The notes beneath the pieces were generated by a model. That model was given only the letters and a program-made list of their open reading frames with translations. It was not told the DNA's origin and ran no database searches. A stretch of DNA of 64,000 nt, taken from the NCBI RefSeq assembly GCF_004519335.1, contig NZ_SOZD01000002.1, forward strand, positions 868,001 through 932,000. Direction: 5' to 3'. Position 1 is the stretch's first letter. Each line of letters begins with the position of its first letter. Source of the stretch: Jiella endophytica. Its GTDB lineage: Bacteria > Pseudomonadota > Alphaproteobacteria > Rhizobiales > Rhizobiaceae. Shown here in pieces: positions 39,803 to 49,063 of the stretch. Position numbers and translations under genes: made by a program.

Positions 39803-40623
39803 TCGATCGTCAGTCCCGTCGAGGCGATGCGGGCGCCGGCAAATTCGGCGCTCACCGACTCCTGCAGCTCGGCCAGCCACTCGTCGGTCCGCGACACGTC
39901 GTGGTGATAGATCAGGAGCTGCGGCACGTCGGCGGCCCTGCAGAGGCGCACGCCATGCTGCCAGGTCGAATGGCCGAAGCCGAGATAGCGGGGAAATTCC
40001 TCGTCCGTATAGGTGCAGTCGTAGACCATCACGTCGGCGCCGGCGATGAAGCGGACGAGATCCTCGTCGATCCGGCCGGCTTCGTGCTCGGTGTCGGTGA
40101 TGTAGCAGACCGAACGGCCGTCATAGTCGATCCGGTAGCCGACGGCACCGTTCGGATGGTTCAGCCGGAAGGTGCCGGCGACGATACCGTCGCCGAGATC
40201 GATGACGTCGGGAGGTCGGAAGTCGAGATAGTCGATCTTCGCGGCGAACTGCTTCGGCTTGACCGGGAAATAGGGGGGGCACATGAAGCCCTCGACCATC
40301 GCCCGGCAGGTCGTGCGGTCGAGAAAATGACCGGCATAGATCCGCGCCGCGACGTGATCCTTGTAGAGCGGGATCAGGAAGGGCAGGCCCATGATGTGGT
40401 CGAAGTGGCAATGGGTGAGGAGGATGTCGAAACCGTTCACGCGCTTCTCTTCATAGAGCTTGCGCCCGGCGGCGACGAGGCCGGTTCCGGCGTCGAGAAA
40501 AATGGTCCTCTCGCCGCAGTTGAGTTCGATGCAGCTGGTGTCGCTGCCGAATCGGGTATTGGCTGCCGCCGGCGCGGGTATAGAGCCGCGCGCGCCCCAG
40601 ACGGTCAGCGCAAATCGGTTCAT
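39796..40623 (-). CDS. Metallo-beta-lactamase-fold hydrolase
   Basis: 275 residues. The zinc motif THCHFDH is at 70-76 (His71, His73, Asp75, His76). Further ligand regions include ITDTEHE and GFGHSTWQHG. The N-terminus VWGARGSIPAPAAANTRFGS is shared with a group of phosphodiesterase-like MBL proteins. The family includes cyclic-nucleotide and RNA phosphodiesterases as well as other esterases. The gene overlaps the cyclic-nucleotide-binding gene by 4 bases (ATGA, 40620-40623). That suggests, without proving, a role in cyclic nucleotide turnover. No signal peptide is seen. Confidence 0.85.
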   Translation of the reverse strand: MNRFALTVWGARGSIPAPAAANTRFGSDTSCIELNCGERTIFLDAGTGLVAAGRKLYEEKRVNGFDILLTHCHFDHIMGLPFLIPLYKDHVAARIYAGHFLDRTTCRAMVEGFMCPPYFPVKPKQFAAKIDYLDFRPPDVIDLGDGIVAGTFRLNHPNGAVGYRIDYDGRSVCYITDTEHEAGRIDEDLVRFIAGADVMVYDCTYTDEEFPRYLGFGHSTWQHGVRLCRAADVPQLLIYHHDVSRTDEWLAELQESVSAEFAGARIASTGLTIEL

Positions 40624-41090
40624 CTCGGGCGCCCCTGTCCCGCCGCCACATTGCGCGCCCGCACCAGTTCCTCGTTGGTGTGGGTGAGCCTTTCCGCGAG
40701 GCCCCGCATCACCTCGGTGGCGATCTCCGGAAACTGCCGGACCAGCTGCAGGAAGGCCTCCTTGCGGACCCTCAGCGCCGAGAGCCGGGATTTCGCCGTC
40801 ACCGTCGCGGTGCGCGGCACGTCGCAGAGGATGGAGATTTCGCCGACGACATCGCCGGTCTTCAGCGAGGCGACCACGAAATCGCCGGCTTCCGCGGCGA
40901 TGGAGACGTCGGCCTCGCCTTCCATCAGGACATAGGCGGCGTCGCCGGTCTCGCCCTGTCGGCAGAGCACCTGGCCCGGCCGGTAGGTGACGGTTTCGGC
41001 CGTGTAGGCGATCAGTTTCAGCCGCGCCGGCTCGATACCGGCGAACAGCGGAACCGCCCGCAAGAGGTCGATCTCCGATTTCAGAAGCAT
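40620..41090 (-). CDS. Stand-alone cyclic-nucleotide-binding domain protein
   Basis: 156 residues, almost all one cNMP-binding domain (PLFAGIEPARLKLIAYTAET, then RPGQVLCRQGETGD). The phosphate-binding cassette reads GEISIL at 83-88 and PRTA at 92-95, with Glu84 and Arg93 as expected for cAMP or cGMP binding. There is no DNA-binding helix-turn-helix, so it is not a Crp-type regulator. It must act through protein contact. The downstream overlap is with an MBL hydrolase, and upstream on the same strand is the degenerate ABC transporter after a 280-base gap. An AAGGA ribosome-binding site precedes the ATG at 41090. Confidence 0.88.
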   Translation of the reverse strand: MLLKSEIDLLRAVPLFAGIEPARLKLIAYTAETVTYRPGQVLCRQGETGDAAYVLMEGEADVSIAAEAGDFVVASLKTGDVVGEISILCDVPRTATVTAKSRLSALRVRKEAFLQLVRQFPEIATEVMRGLAERLTHTNEELVRARNVAAGQGRPR

Positions 41091-41370
41091 CGTCTTCGAT
41101 CCTTGCTCATGGACTCTCCCGGACGCCGGTCCCGATCGAATGCTTCATGCACAAACTCATCTCGGATACGGCTCCGTCCTCATGCCGGACGCATCCTTTC
41201 GAACCTCTGCTGCCCCGACTGGCGATCGCGCCGCGGGGAGGACACCGGCCGAACTTGGCACGTCTGCGACGACCGCATCAATAGCCTAGCACTGGAGCCT
41301 TCCCGGCGGATGCCGGACGCCGTCGCACCATGCGATCCCTTGTCATATGGGGATTGTGCCAGAAACACCC

Positions 41371-44073
41371 TTACATAACCTCCACCGGTTCCGCCCCAGC
41401 GCTTTCGAGCCCCTGCATCCGGCCTTCCCGGAACTCGACCGTCCGCTGGAAGAGATCAGCGTGGTCGGCATGGGTCAGCACCCAGAGGATCGTCTGGCCG
41501 GGGGTATCGAGGCTCGAACGCGATTTGATGACGGCGAGCGTGATGCGCCGCTGGGTCTCGCCGTCGAGGGCCGAGAGCGGACGGTTGAACACCAGGAGGT
41601 CCGGCCGCTTGAGGAGCGCGCGGGCCAGCGTCAGCTTCTGCTGCTGGCCGGCCGAGAGGCGCTTGGCGCCGCTGCCGATGTCGAAGGACAGGCCGAGATC
41701 GAAGACCACGTCGAAGAGGCCGGTCTCGTGCAGGGTCTCCGACAGAACCGCGTTGATGCGGCCCGGCGCCTCGGCATAGCGGGTGACGATACGGCCGAAC
41801 AGGATGTTGTCCTGCAGGCTCGCGGCGCGGTTGATCGCCGCCGCGTCGTGGTGGGACACCGCACCGGCGAGATCGGGACCGAGACCGTCGGAGAAATGAT
41901 CGCGTGCCTTGACGATCTCCGAGCGCAGCGTGTCGTCGAGGAGGCCGAGGCGGTGGCGCGGCTCGACATAGCCGAAGGCGAGGCGCTGGAAGGCGCGCCT
42001 GTCGCGCTCCTCGCGCTTTGCATCGCCCTCCACCCGGCGCAGCGCCGCGCGATAGGTCTCGACGTCCTCGGGCGACATCAGGTCGATGTCCTCGAGCAGC
42101 GGGTTGTCGGCGGACAGATCGCCGAAGATCTCGATCACCGTCTCGGCGATCTGGCGGCCCATCAGGAACAGCTTCTCGTCGAGGCCGGTCGCCTCGAGCG
42201 CCGCCTGCACCGACGGGCGTTCGGCAAGCGGCGCCTCGGCGTCGGCGTCGGGATCGGCGGTGCCGAAGACGAGGTTCTCGAAGACCGTCGCGTAGTCGGA
42301 ATAGCGGCTCTTGTCGAAGCTCTCGAAATAGTCCTCGTCGCCGCCCTCGATCAGGAACTGGCGGAACCGCGCCCGCGCATTGAGGATCTGGTCGGCAATG
42401 CCGTCGGAGAGGGTCTCCGGCAGTTTGCCGCGCAGGCCGAATCTGGCGATCTCGCCCTTCAGCTCGACGAGGTCGAGGACCTCGGCCATCCGGGCCGGCA
42501 GCGCCTCTGGGCCCGACACGCCGGCCGCCTGGTAGTCGATCCAGTCGTCGCGGATGTCGAGGTCGAGATTGCCGGAAAGCCGTGCCTCCTCCAACCGCTC
42601 CGCCTCGGCCCGGTCGTGGCGGTCGAGATGGCGGTACGGCACATGCTTGAGGCCGTAGGTCAGCGCGTCGCGAACGCTCATCTGCGGCAGGAACAGGCCC
42701 GAGGTGGAATAGCCGAGGCGCCGCCCGGGGATCGAGTCTGGCATCGTGTCAAGCGACATGCCGGCATAGGCGATCCGCCCGCCCGCCGGCTGCAGCAGCC
42801 GCACCAGCGCATCGGCGAGATATTCGCCGCCGCCGCCCGGCGGCCCGACGACCGCCACCGTCTCGCCCGGCACGAGCTTCAGCGTCGTCGGATAGAGCAG
42901 CTCGTTGCCGGAATCGTCGGTCACCTTGAGACCGGTCACCGTCATCTCGCCTTCGAGCCTTGGCGGCACGTCGAAGCTGACCTTTTGCAGATCCGGCGAG
43001 ATCAGGTCCGACATGACGAACTGCTCGCGGATCTGGGCGTATTTCGACTGGACGTCGACCCGGTACTGGTCCCAGGCGATCAGCTCCTTCAGCGGCGACG
43101 GCAGGTCCTTGTAGGCGGCGATGACCGCGACGAGCTGGCCGATGTCGAGCCGGCCGGTGATCACCAGATAGCCGCCGCCGAGATAGAAGATGAACGGTGT
43201 CATCTGGGCGAGCAGGTTGTTGAGAAAGTTCACGAAGAACTTCCACTGGTAGAAGTCGTAGCGGATCTTCAGGATCTTGCCGAGGCGGTCGCCGAGCTCG
43301 GCGCGCTCGTAGTTCGAGGTGTCGTTGGTGCGGATCGAGGCGATGCCCTCGACCACCTCGCCGATGCGCCCGGACAAGATACGCGCCGTCAGCTGGCGGT
43401 TGCGGGCGAGGACGACTAGCCGGCGGCGCATGCGCGGGATCATGACGATCTGCACCAGCACCACCGAGCCGGCGACGAGGCCCAGCCAGAAATTCTGCAG
43501 GACGATGAAGAACAGCGCCGTCAGCGCCTGGCTCATCAGCAGAGCCGGATCGGCAAAGGCGCTGCCGCCGAAGCCGCCGACCGGCTCGGTCTCGTCCTTG
43601 ATCATCGAGGCGATCTCGGAGCCGCGCACATGCTTGAAGCGGCCGGAGGGAAAGCGCAGCACCCTGTCGACCAGCTGATAGCGCAACCGCCGCAGAAGCC
43701 GCTCGCCGAGCTTGCCCTTGTAGGTCGAGATGTAGAACTTGAAGAGCCCGTTGACGATGACGAAGAACAGGAAGCTCAGCGACAGGGCGACGAGCACCCC
43801 GAGACGGTCGAGATCCATGCCGGGAAACAGCGGGATCTCGCCGCCGCCGAGAAAGCCCGGCAGCGGGATGGCGAAGTCGAACAGCGTCTGGGTCTGGCCC
43901 GGCTGCCAGTTGCCCTGGATCGGGCCGTTGACGATGCGCTTCGGCAGGTCGAGCGTCAGATAATAGAGCGGCAGCGATACGGCCAGGACGCCGAACAGCC
44001 ACAGCTGCTGGCTGCGGGTGTAGCGCCAGACATAGCGGAAGACGCTCTCGTCGAGCTCGTCTGCCGGCTTCAT
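41371..44073 (-). CDS. ABC transporter, fused membrane and degenerate nucleotide-binding domains
   Basis: 900 residues from the ATG at 44073, overlapping the stop of the double-ATPase gene (ATGA). Residues about 20-340 are an ABC exporter membrane domain with around six segments. The nucleotide-binding domain begins near residue 375. Its Walker A position (about 409) reads GPPGGGGEYL, where the family needs GxxGxGK(S/T), so the Lys and Ser/Thr are lost. The signature LSAGQQQK (about 804) is recognisable. Walker B reads LLVFNRPLSALD, with Asn and Arg in place of Asp and Glu. An insert of roughly 390 residues separates Walker A from the signature, against about 100 normally. The frame shows no stops or shifts, so it is a maintained protein, probably unable to hydrolyse ATP. 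Confidence 0.9.
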   Translation of the reverse strand: MKPADELDESVFRYVWRYTRSQQLWLFGVLAVSLPLYYLTLDLPKRIVNGPIQGNWQPGQTQTLFDFAIPLPGFLGGGEIPLFPGMDLDRLGVLVALSLSFLFFVIVNGLFKFYISTYKGKLGERLLRRLRYQLVDRVLRFPSGRFKHVRGSEIASMIKDETEPVGGFGGSAFADPALLMSQALTALFFIVLQNFWLGLVAGSVVLVQIVMIPRMRRRLVVLARNRQLTARILSGRIGEVVEGIASIRTNDTSNYERAELGDRLGKILKIRYDFYQWKFFVNFLNNLLAQMTPFIFYLGGGYLVITGRLDIGQLVAVIAAYKDLPSPLKELIAWDQYRVDVQSKYAQIREQFVMSDLISPDLQKVSFDVPPRLEGEMTVTGLKVTDDSGNELLYPTTLKLVPGETVAVVGPPGGGGEYLADALVRLLQPAGGRIAYAGMSLDTMPDSIPGRRLGYSTSGLFLPQMSVRDALTYGLKHVPYRHLDRHDRAEAERLEEARLSGNLDLDIRDDWIDYQAAGVSGPEALPARMAEVLDLVELKGEIARFGLRGKLPETLSDGIADQILNARARFRQFLIEGGDEDYFESFDKSRYSDYATVFENLVFGTADPDADAEAPLAERPSVQAALEATGLDEKLFLMGRQIAETVIEIFGDLSADNPLLEDIDLMSPEDVETYRAALRRVEGDAKREERDRRAFQRLAFGYVEPRHRLGLLDDTLRSEIVKARDHFSDGLGPDLAGAVSHHDAAAINRAASLQDNILFGRIVTRYAEAPGRINAVLSETLHETGLFDVVFDLGLSFDIGSGAKRLSAGQQQKLTLARALLKRPDLLVFNRPLSALDGETQRRITLAVIKSRSSLDTPGQTILWVLTHADHADLFQRTVEFREGRMQGLESAGAEPVEVM

Positions 44074-46046
44074 GTCCGCAGCTCCGTCCCCGACGGCTTG
44101 ACGGGTGGGCGCTCGTCGGAGAGGAAATCGAGATTGGCGGCGCGGACGAAATGGCCCGGGCGCGCCTCGAGAAGCTGTGGCATCGGAATGTCCCTGGCGA
44201 TCGTGAAGGGCGCCGCCCAGTCTCGCCGGCCGATCAGCCCGACCTCCGGAAGGTTGGAGAAATCGAGCGGGCGGGCGAGATCGGCATGCGGCACCGCCTC
44301 GATCAGCATTTTCGTGTAGGGATGCAAGGGTTCGCGGAACAGCTCGGCCCGCGGCGCCAGCTCGACCACCGCGCCGTCGCACATCACGACGATCCGGTCG
44401 GCGATGTGGTTCACCACCGCGAGATTGTGGGTGATGAAGACGTAGGTGAGCCCCGACAGCCGTTGCAGATCCTTCAGGAGATTGAGGATCTGCGCCTGGA
44501 CGGAGACGTCGAGCGCCGCCACCGGCTCGTCGCAGATGAGGATCTCGGGCTCGAGCGCCAGCGCGCGGGCAATCCCGATGCGCTGGCGCTGGCCGCCGGA
44601 AAAGCTGTGGGGGTAGCGCGAGGCAAAGCTCGGCTCGAGGCCGACGGCGGCCAGCAGCCGCTCGACCCTCTCGCGGCGCTCGCCGGTCTCGCAGACGCCG
44701 TGGATTTCCAGCGGCTCGGCGAGGATCGCGCCCACCGTCATGCGCGGGTCGAGCGAGGAGAACGGATCCTGGAAGACGTATTGCATACGCTTCCTGACCG
44801 TGAACATCGTCTCGCGGTCGGCCGAGACGAGATCGACCGGGCCGTCGTCGCCATTTAGCACGATCGACCCCTCGTCGACCGGGACCGCGCGCATCAGCGC
44901 CCTGGCGAGCGTCGTCTTGCCCGAGCCGGATTCGCCGACGAGGCCGAGGCATTCGCCCCGCCTGACCGTCAGCGACACGTCAGCGAGCGCCCGGATCACC
45001 CGCGCCGGCGCCCGGCCGACCAGCCGCCGGTCGCCGCGGAGGGAAAAGCTCTTCGACAGGCCTTGCGCTTCCAGGATCGGCTCGCCCTTCGGCCCGCTCG
45101 CCTTCGGCTTCACCAGGACGTCGGCATCGATCTTGATCTCGCGGATCGGCTTCAGCCGGCGCTGCTCGGCGTCGGAAAAGTCCGGCACGGCCTTCATCAG
45201 CGAGACGAGATAGGGGTGCGACGGACGCGAGAAGATCGTCTCCACCGGGCCGGATTCGACGATCCGGCCATGATGCATCACCACCACCTCCTCGGCGAGG
45301 TTGGCAACGACGCCGAGGTCGTGGGTGATCAGCAGGAGCGCCATGCCGAGCTCGGCCTGCAGATCCTTCAAAAGCTTGAGGATCTGCGCCTGCAGCGTGA
45401 CGTCGAGGGCGGTGGTCGGCTCGTCGGCGATCAGCAGCGGCGGCCGGCACATCAGCGCCATGGCGATCATCGCCCGCTGGCGAAGGCCGCCGGACAGCTC
45501 GAAGGGATACATGCGCATCGCCCGGGCCGGTTCGGGAAAGCGCACGAGCCTCAGCGTCTCGGCGGTCAGCTCGGCGATCTCTGCCTTCGAGGCATTGCGG
45601 TGGATCGCCGCCATCTCGCCGATCTGGTCGCCGAGAGTGTGGAGCGGCGAGAACGCCGTCATCGGCTCCTGGAAGACCAGCGCGATGGAGCGCCCGCGGA
45701 TCGAGCGGAACTGCGGCGACGCGCGCGGGATCGCCGCGAGGTCGACTTCGCCGAGTTCGGCGTCGCGAAACAGGATGCGTCCCGAGGTGATGACGCCGTT
45801 CTTCGGCAACAGGCCGAGGATCGCCTGGGAGGTGACCGACTTGCCGGAGCCCGATTCGCCGACGAGGGCGACGGTGCGGCCGGGCGCGATCGCCATCGAG
45901 AATCCCGCCACCGCCTTGGTGGTGCCGGCCATGGAGCGGAACTCGACGGACAGATCCTCGACCGAGAGGAGCGCCGTTGCCGCGCGGTCTGCGTGAACGG
46001 GGACCAATGGCGATGCCGGTGGCGAAAGCATCGCTGCATCACTCAT
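44070..46046 (-). CDS. Double ATP-binding protein, oligopeptide ABC transporter type
   Basis: 658 residues from the ATG at 46046 (a TTG precedes it). Two complete ATPase domains in one chain: the first with GESGSGKSVTSQAILGLLP, LSGGLRQR and LLIADEPTTALD, the second with GESGSGKTTLARALM, FSGGQRQR and ILICDEPVAALD. Each is followed by the HPYT-like segment typical of DppD/DppF and YejF proteins (RPSHPYLVSLMKAV and EPLHPYTKMLIEAV). It should power a peptide-type importer. No binding protein or permease lies next to it. The next gene downstream is the degenerate ABC protein. Confidence 0.95.
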   Translation of the reverse strand: MSDAAMLSPPASPLVPVHADRAATALLSVEDLSVEFRSMAGTTKAVAGFSMAIAPGRTVALVGESGSGKSVTSQAILGLLPKNGVITSGRILFRDAELGEVDLAAIPRASPQFRSIRGRSIALVFQEPMTAFSPLHTLGDQIGEMAAIHRNASKAEIAELTAETLRLVRFPEPARAMRMYPFELSGGLRQRAMIAMALMCRPPLLIADEPTTALDVTLQAQILKLLKDLQAELGMALLLITHDLGVVANLAEEVVVMHHGRIVESGPVETIFSRPSHPYLVSLMKAVPDFSDAEQRRLKPIREIKIDADVLVKPKASGPKGEPILEAQGLSKSFSLRGDRRLVGRAPARVIRALADVSLTVRRGECLGLVGESGSGKTTLARALMRAVPVDEGSIVLNGDDGPVDLVSADRETMFTVRKRMQYVFQDPFSSLDPRMTVGAILAEPLEIHGVCETGERRERVERLLAAVGLEPSFASRYPHSFSGGQRQRIGIARALALEPEILICDEPVAALDVSVQAQILNLLKDLQRLSGLTYVFITHNLAVVNHIADRIVVMCDGAVVELAPRAELFREPLHPYTKMLIEAVPHADLARPLDFSNLPEVGLIGRRDWAAPFTIARDIPMPQLLEARPGHFVRAANLDFLSDERPPVKPSGTELRT

Positions 46047-46167
46047 CAAGCCACTTCCCTTGCCTTCGCCGCCTGGCGGCGGAACGCGTCGCCTCCCTTG
46101 TTGGAGACGTTAGTTGCATTATCACGACAGAGACCGCGGATCGCCAGAGGAATCGTCGACAAATGCA

Positions 46168-46196
46168 TTGCGGCGGTGTGTGTGTACACGTTATAT
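46168..46196 (+). promoter_or_regulatory. Candidate promoter and operator of brnTA
   Basis: TTGCGG (46168-46173), a 17-base spacer and TTATAT (46191-46196) form a reasonable promoter. The spacer contains the palindrome GTGTACAC (46182-46189), a possible site for BrnA autorepression. The brnT ATG is at 46215. Confidence 0.45.
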
Positions 46197-46214
46197 ATCT
46201 ACAAATGAGCTTCA

Positions 46215-46517
46215 ATGGAGCCGGCGCATATTCTCGTCGAATGGGACGAGGTGAAAGCCTCGACGAATTTCGCCAAGCATGGCGTCGCGTTCGTGGACGC
46301 GGCAAAGATATTCGCTGGGCCGTTCGTCCGGAGAAGGGACGACAGGCGGGACTATGGCGAGGACCGTTTCCGGGCAATCGGCTCGGACAAGACGCGGGTG
46401 CTCGTCGTGATCTACACTCTCCGCGGCGACACCGTCCGGTTGATCTCGGCCTGGAAGGCAGGACGACATGACCAAAGAAAATATCGTCAGATACTCGCTG
46501 AACGAACTGTTGAGTAA
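46215..46517 (+). CDS. brnT: BrnT family toxin
   Basis: 100 residues. VEWDEVKASTNFAKHGVAF near the N-terminus, GEDRFRAIG, VLVVIYTLRGDTVRLISAWK and a Tyr near the end (RKYRQ) follow the BrnT pattern. BrnT is a RelE-fold ribonuclease that stops growth by cutting RNA. It is encoded upstream of its antitoxin, as in other brnTA loci, and overlaps it by 50 bases. The ribosome-binding site is weak. Confidence 0.9.
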   Translation: MEPAHILVEWDEVKASTNFAKHGVAFVDAAKIFAGPFVRRRDDRRDYGEDRFRAIGSDKTRVLVVIYTLRGDTVRLISAWKAGRHDQRKYRQILAERTVE

Positions 46518-46731
46518 GGACGGCGGGACGCAGGACGACGCTCCCGAAGGGCCTGAGCTCGGCCCAGACTTCTGGGCAACGGCCGAACTCGTCGTGCCGC
46601 GCGCGAAAAAATCCATTCATCTGCGCATCGACCAGGAGGTCTACGACTTCTTCAAGTCGCAAGGGCCTGGCCATCTGACCCGAATGGGTGCCGTTCTCAG
46701 ATCCTATGTCGAGGCGCAAAGGCGCTCCTGA
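46468..46731 (+). CDS. brnA: BrnA family antitoxin
   Basis: 87 residues. The C-terminal half (KKSIHLRIDQEVYDFFKSQG, then LTRMGAVLRSYVE) is a ribbon-helix-helix DNA-binding domain of the BrnA type. The N-terminal half is acidic and would wrap around BrnT. It neutralises the toxin and represses the operon. The start is inside brnT, 50 bases before its stop, so expression is closely linked. Confidence 0.9.
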   Translation: MTKENIVRYSLNELLSKDGGTQDDAPEGPELGPDFWATAELVVPRAKKSIHLRIDQEVYDFFKSQGPGHLTRMGAVLRSYVEAQRRS

Positions 46732-46754
46732 GAGCCCAGGCGAGCGTCCGAATT

Positions 46755-47888
46755 TCAACCGGTGACCAGCTTTTCGATGGCGGCGGCGGTCGCCTCGGCG
46801 CCTTCGAGGTCGATCGACGGCGCCGGCCGGTCGCGGCGGGCATCGGCCCTTGCAATCGCGGCGGCCAGATTTTCCGGCGAGAGCGCCGCCCCGTCGACGA
46901 CATCGATGAGGCCGAGTTCCGCCATCCGCGCCGAGCGGAAGGCCTGTTCGGTCTCCTCGCCGTCGTCATAAGGCACGACGACCGCCGGGATCTTCGCCCG
47001 CATCAGGTTCATCACCGTGTTGTAGCCGGCCTGCGAGATCGACAGATAGCCGCCATCGAGCAGCGCCTGGAAGCGCGGCGAGAACCGCTCGATGATGGTG
47101 CGCTCGTCGGCATGGGCCGTCAGCGTCTCGAAGTCGGCCTCGCTCGCCCGCGCCCCGGCAAGGACGTGCCAGACCTTGTCCCTGATATGCGGCGGGCAGA
47201 GAGCCCGCGCGCCGAGTGCGGTCCTGAGCAGCGGCCCTGCGGCGGCCCCACCGCCGGCCGAGACGATCACCCGGTCGTTCGCCTCGATCGCGCCGCGCTC
47301 CGCCGCCTCGGTGACGTAGCCCGTATAGGTGACGAGGTCGGCGATCTCGTCGGCATGGGGATAGGTCTCGCCGAAGGTGAAGAGCGTCGGGTCCGAATGG
47401 ACGAGCACGGCTGCAAGGTGTCGGCGCGCCAGCTCGGCGGCATATTGCGCCCGTTCGGGATGCTTGGTCTTGACCAGGATGTCGCGCACCGAGGTGACGC
47501 ATTTCACGCCGTCTCGGCTCGCCCGCTCGATCAGCGGGACCAGCTCGAACTGGAACCGCCAGCGGCCGAAGGGAAACATCTCCATCAGGACGACGTCGGG
47601 CCGGACCGATTCATAGACATCGAGCAGTGCCTTCGTCCGCGCGTCCTTCCACTCCGGGGTGATCGGCTTTCCGCCGTCATCATAGAGCACCTTGAAGTCG
47701 GCGCCCTCGATGGAAACCGGTGGCAGCTCGACCACCGTCGCCTCGCTGAACGGCATCTGCGGCACCGGATGGCCGCCGAGCGCGACGGTCACCTCGATGC
47801 CCCGCGCCGTCATCGCCCGGGTGATCAGCTCGCCGCGGCGCAGATGCCCGACCCCGAGGAGATGCTGGACATGAAAGAGAACCCGCAT
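46755..47888 (-). CDS. Glycosyltransferase of the MurG-like / COG4671 type
   Basis: 377 residues. The N-terminal strand and loop LFHVQHLLGVGHLRRGE resembles the gene at 49060 (GLGHLRRSR), so the two are related. The C-terminal domain has VIVSAGGGAAAG and AGYNTVMNLMRAKIPAVVVP, the donor-binding region of GT28/MurG-like enzymes. Third gene of the minus-strand glycosyltransferase operon, overlapping the one upstream by 1 base. The product is probably a surface glycan; the sugar is unknown. Confidence 0.85.
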   Translation of the reverse strand: MRVLFHVQHLLGVGHLRRGELITRAMTARGIEVTVALGGHPVPQMPFSEATVVELPPVSIEGADFKVLYDDGGKPITPEWKDARTKALLDVYESVRPDVVLMEMFPFGRWRFQFELVPLIERASRDGVKCVTSVRDILVKTKHPERAQYAAELARRHLAAVLVHSDPTLFTFGETYPHADEIADLVTYTGYVTEAAERGAIEANDRVIVSAGGGAAAGPLLRTALGARALCPPHIRDKVWHVLAGARASEADFETLTAHADERTIIERFSPRFQALLDGGYLSISQAGYNTVMNLMRAKIPAVVVPYDDGEETEQAFRSARMAELGLIDVVDGAALSPENLAAAIARADARRDRPAPSIDLEGAEATAAAIEKLVTG

Positions 47889-49063
47889 CAGACGGCCCTT
47901 TTGATGGAATGAGGAGTGTCGTCGCGGGCGCGAAACCGGGCGACCGCGCGGCCGATCTCGCGATCGAGGCTCGCCGCGGCGGCGGCGATGTCGTGCCGGT
48001 CCGCCGCGTGCTGCCGCGCCGCCGCCGAAAATGCCGCGCGGCGGACGGGATCGAGGAGGCTGCGGACCGCAGCCGCAAAGGCGGCCGCATCGCCCGAAGC
48101 CGGCAACAGACCGGTCCTCCCCTCGTCGACGACGGCGGCGACACCGGGGCTCGTTCCCGCGACGACCGGCAGACCGGCCGCCTGCGCCTCGATCAGTGCC
48201 ATGCCGAAGGCTTCCTTCACCGCCGGCCAGACGGAGAGGTCGCAGGCGGCAAGAAGCGCCGGCATGTCTTCGGCCGCGACCTCGCCGAGAAACGTCGCCC
48301 GGACGCCTCTCACCGAGAAGCTCCGCCGCACTTTGGCTTCGGCCGGCCCACTCCCAGCCACCAGCAGTTCGAAGCCTTCGTCATCGAGCAGCGAGAGGGC
48401 CTCGGCGAGAAGCCGGTATGACAGAAGCTTCTGGTCGGCGCGCATCATCGCCGCCGCCACCAGCCACGGCCGCGCCGGACTAAGGCCGTATCTCTCGGCG
48501 AGGCGCGCGTGACTCGCCTGGCGATCCTTTGCCGCCGCAAGAAACGGCGTTGCATCGATGAAGGGCGCCAGCGCCGCCATCGGCACGCCCGGTCTCAGAT
48601 GCGGCAACACGCCGGCGGCATCGTTCGGGTTCAGCTTCACGACCAGATCGGCTCGGGCGAGCGCCGCAAGGCTGGCATCGAGGCCGGCATCGTAGGGCCC
48701 GCCCCGCTGCTTGCCGGCGACGGACGCCTCGGCGACGATATAGGGAATGCCGAGAGCCGAGGCGATGGCCGGCCCGAGATGGTCCGGCGCCTTGTGATAG
48801 AGATGATAGGTGAACCAGAGGTCCGGCCGCGCGGCGCCCTGATCGATGCGGCGCAGGAGACGCCCGGCGCAACCTTTGCCGAGGGCGGCGAGCCGCGCCT
48901 GACGCCGAGGGTCGCCGCGATCGTAGCTGCGAAAGCGCGAGGCGACTTCGACCTCGTGACCGGCCATGCGAAGGGCCGCGACGAAGTTGCGGGCGACGAG
49001 GCGGTCGCCCGAGGGCGTCGGGTCGTCCGGCGCCTTCATCGGCGCGTAGAAGGCAATCCTCAT
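47888..49063 (-). CDS. Glycosyltransferase family 4
   Basis: 391 residues. MRIAFYAPMKAPDDPTPSGD at the N-terminus and ALIEAQAAGLPVVAGTSPGV near the C-terminus (the E-x7-E donor site) identify a GT-B group 1 transferase. It overlaps the gene upstream by 4 bases and the one downstream by 1 base, so all three are translated together. Confidence 0.88.
   Translation of the reverse strand: MRIAFYAPMKAPDDPTPSGDRLVARNFVAALRMAGHEVEVASRFRSYDRGDPRRQARLAALGKGCAGRLLRRIDQGAARPDLWFTYHLYHKAPDHLGPAIASALGIPYIVAEASVAGKQRGGPYDAGLDASLAALARADLVVKLNPNDAAGVLPHLRPGVPMAALAPFIDATPFLAAAKDRQASHARLAERYGLSPARPWLVAAAMMRADQKLLSYRLLAEALSLLDDEGFELLVAGSGPAEAKVRRSFSVRGVRATFLGEVAAEDMPALLAACDLSVWPAVKEAFGMALIEAQAAGLPVVAGTSPGVAAVVDEGRTGLLPASGDAAAFAAAVRSLLDPVRRAAFSAAARQHAADRHDIAAAAASLDREIGRAVARFRARDDTPHSIKRAV

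Noticed and set aside
41347-43419. A 690-codon open frame on the plus strand
   Set aside because: Antisense to the degenerate ABC transporter, which has a clear membrane domain and signature motif.
41371-44073. The degenerate ABC gene as a pseudogene
   Set aside because: 900 codons without stop or shift, coupled start, and normal codon use argue for a functional protein.
44074-44952. Upstream extension of the degenerate ABC protein to about 1190 residues
   Set aside because: The added part is another frame of the double-ATPase gene and has no membrane or domain character. The ATG at 44073 forms the usual 4-base overlap.
46215-46731. A genomic island around brnTA
   Set aside because: No integrase, transposase, tRNA or direct repeats found, and flanking genes look native.
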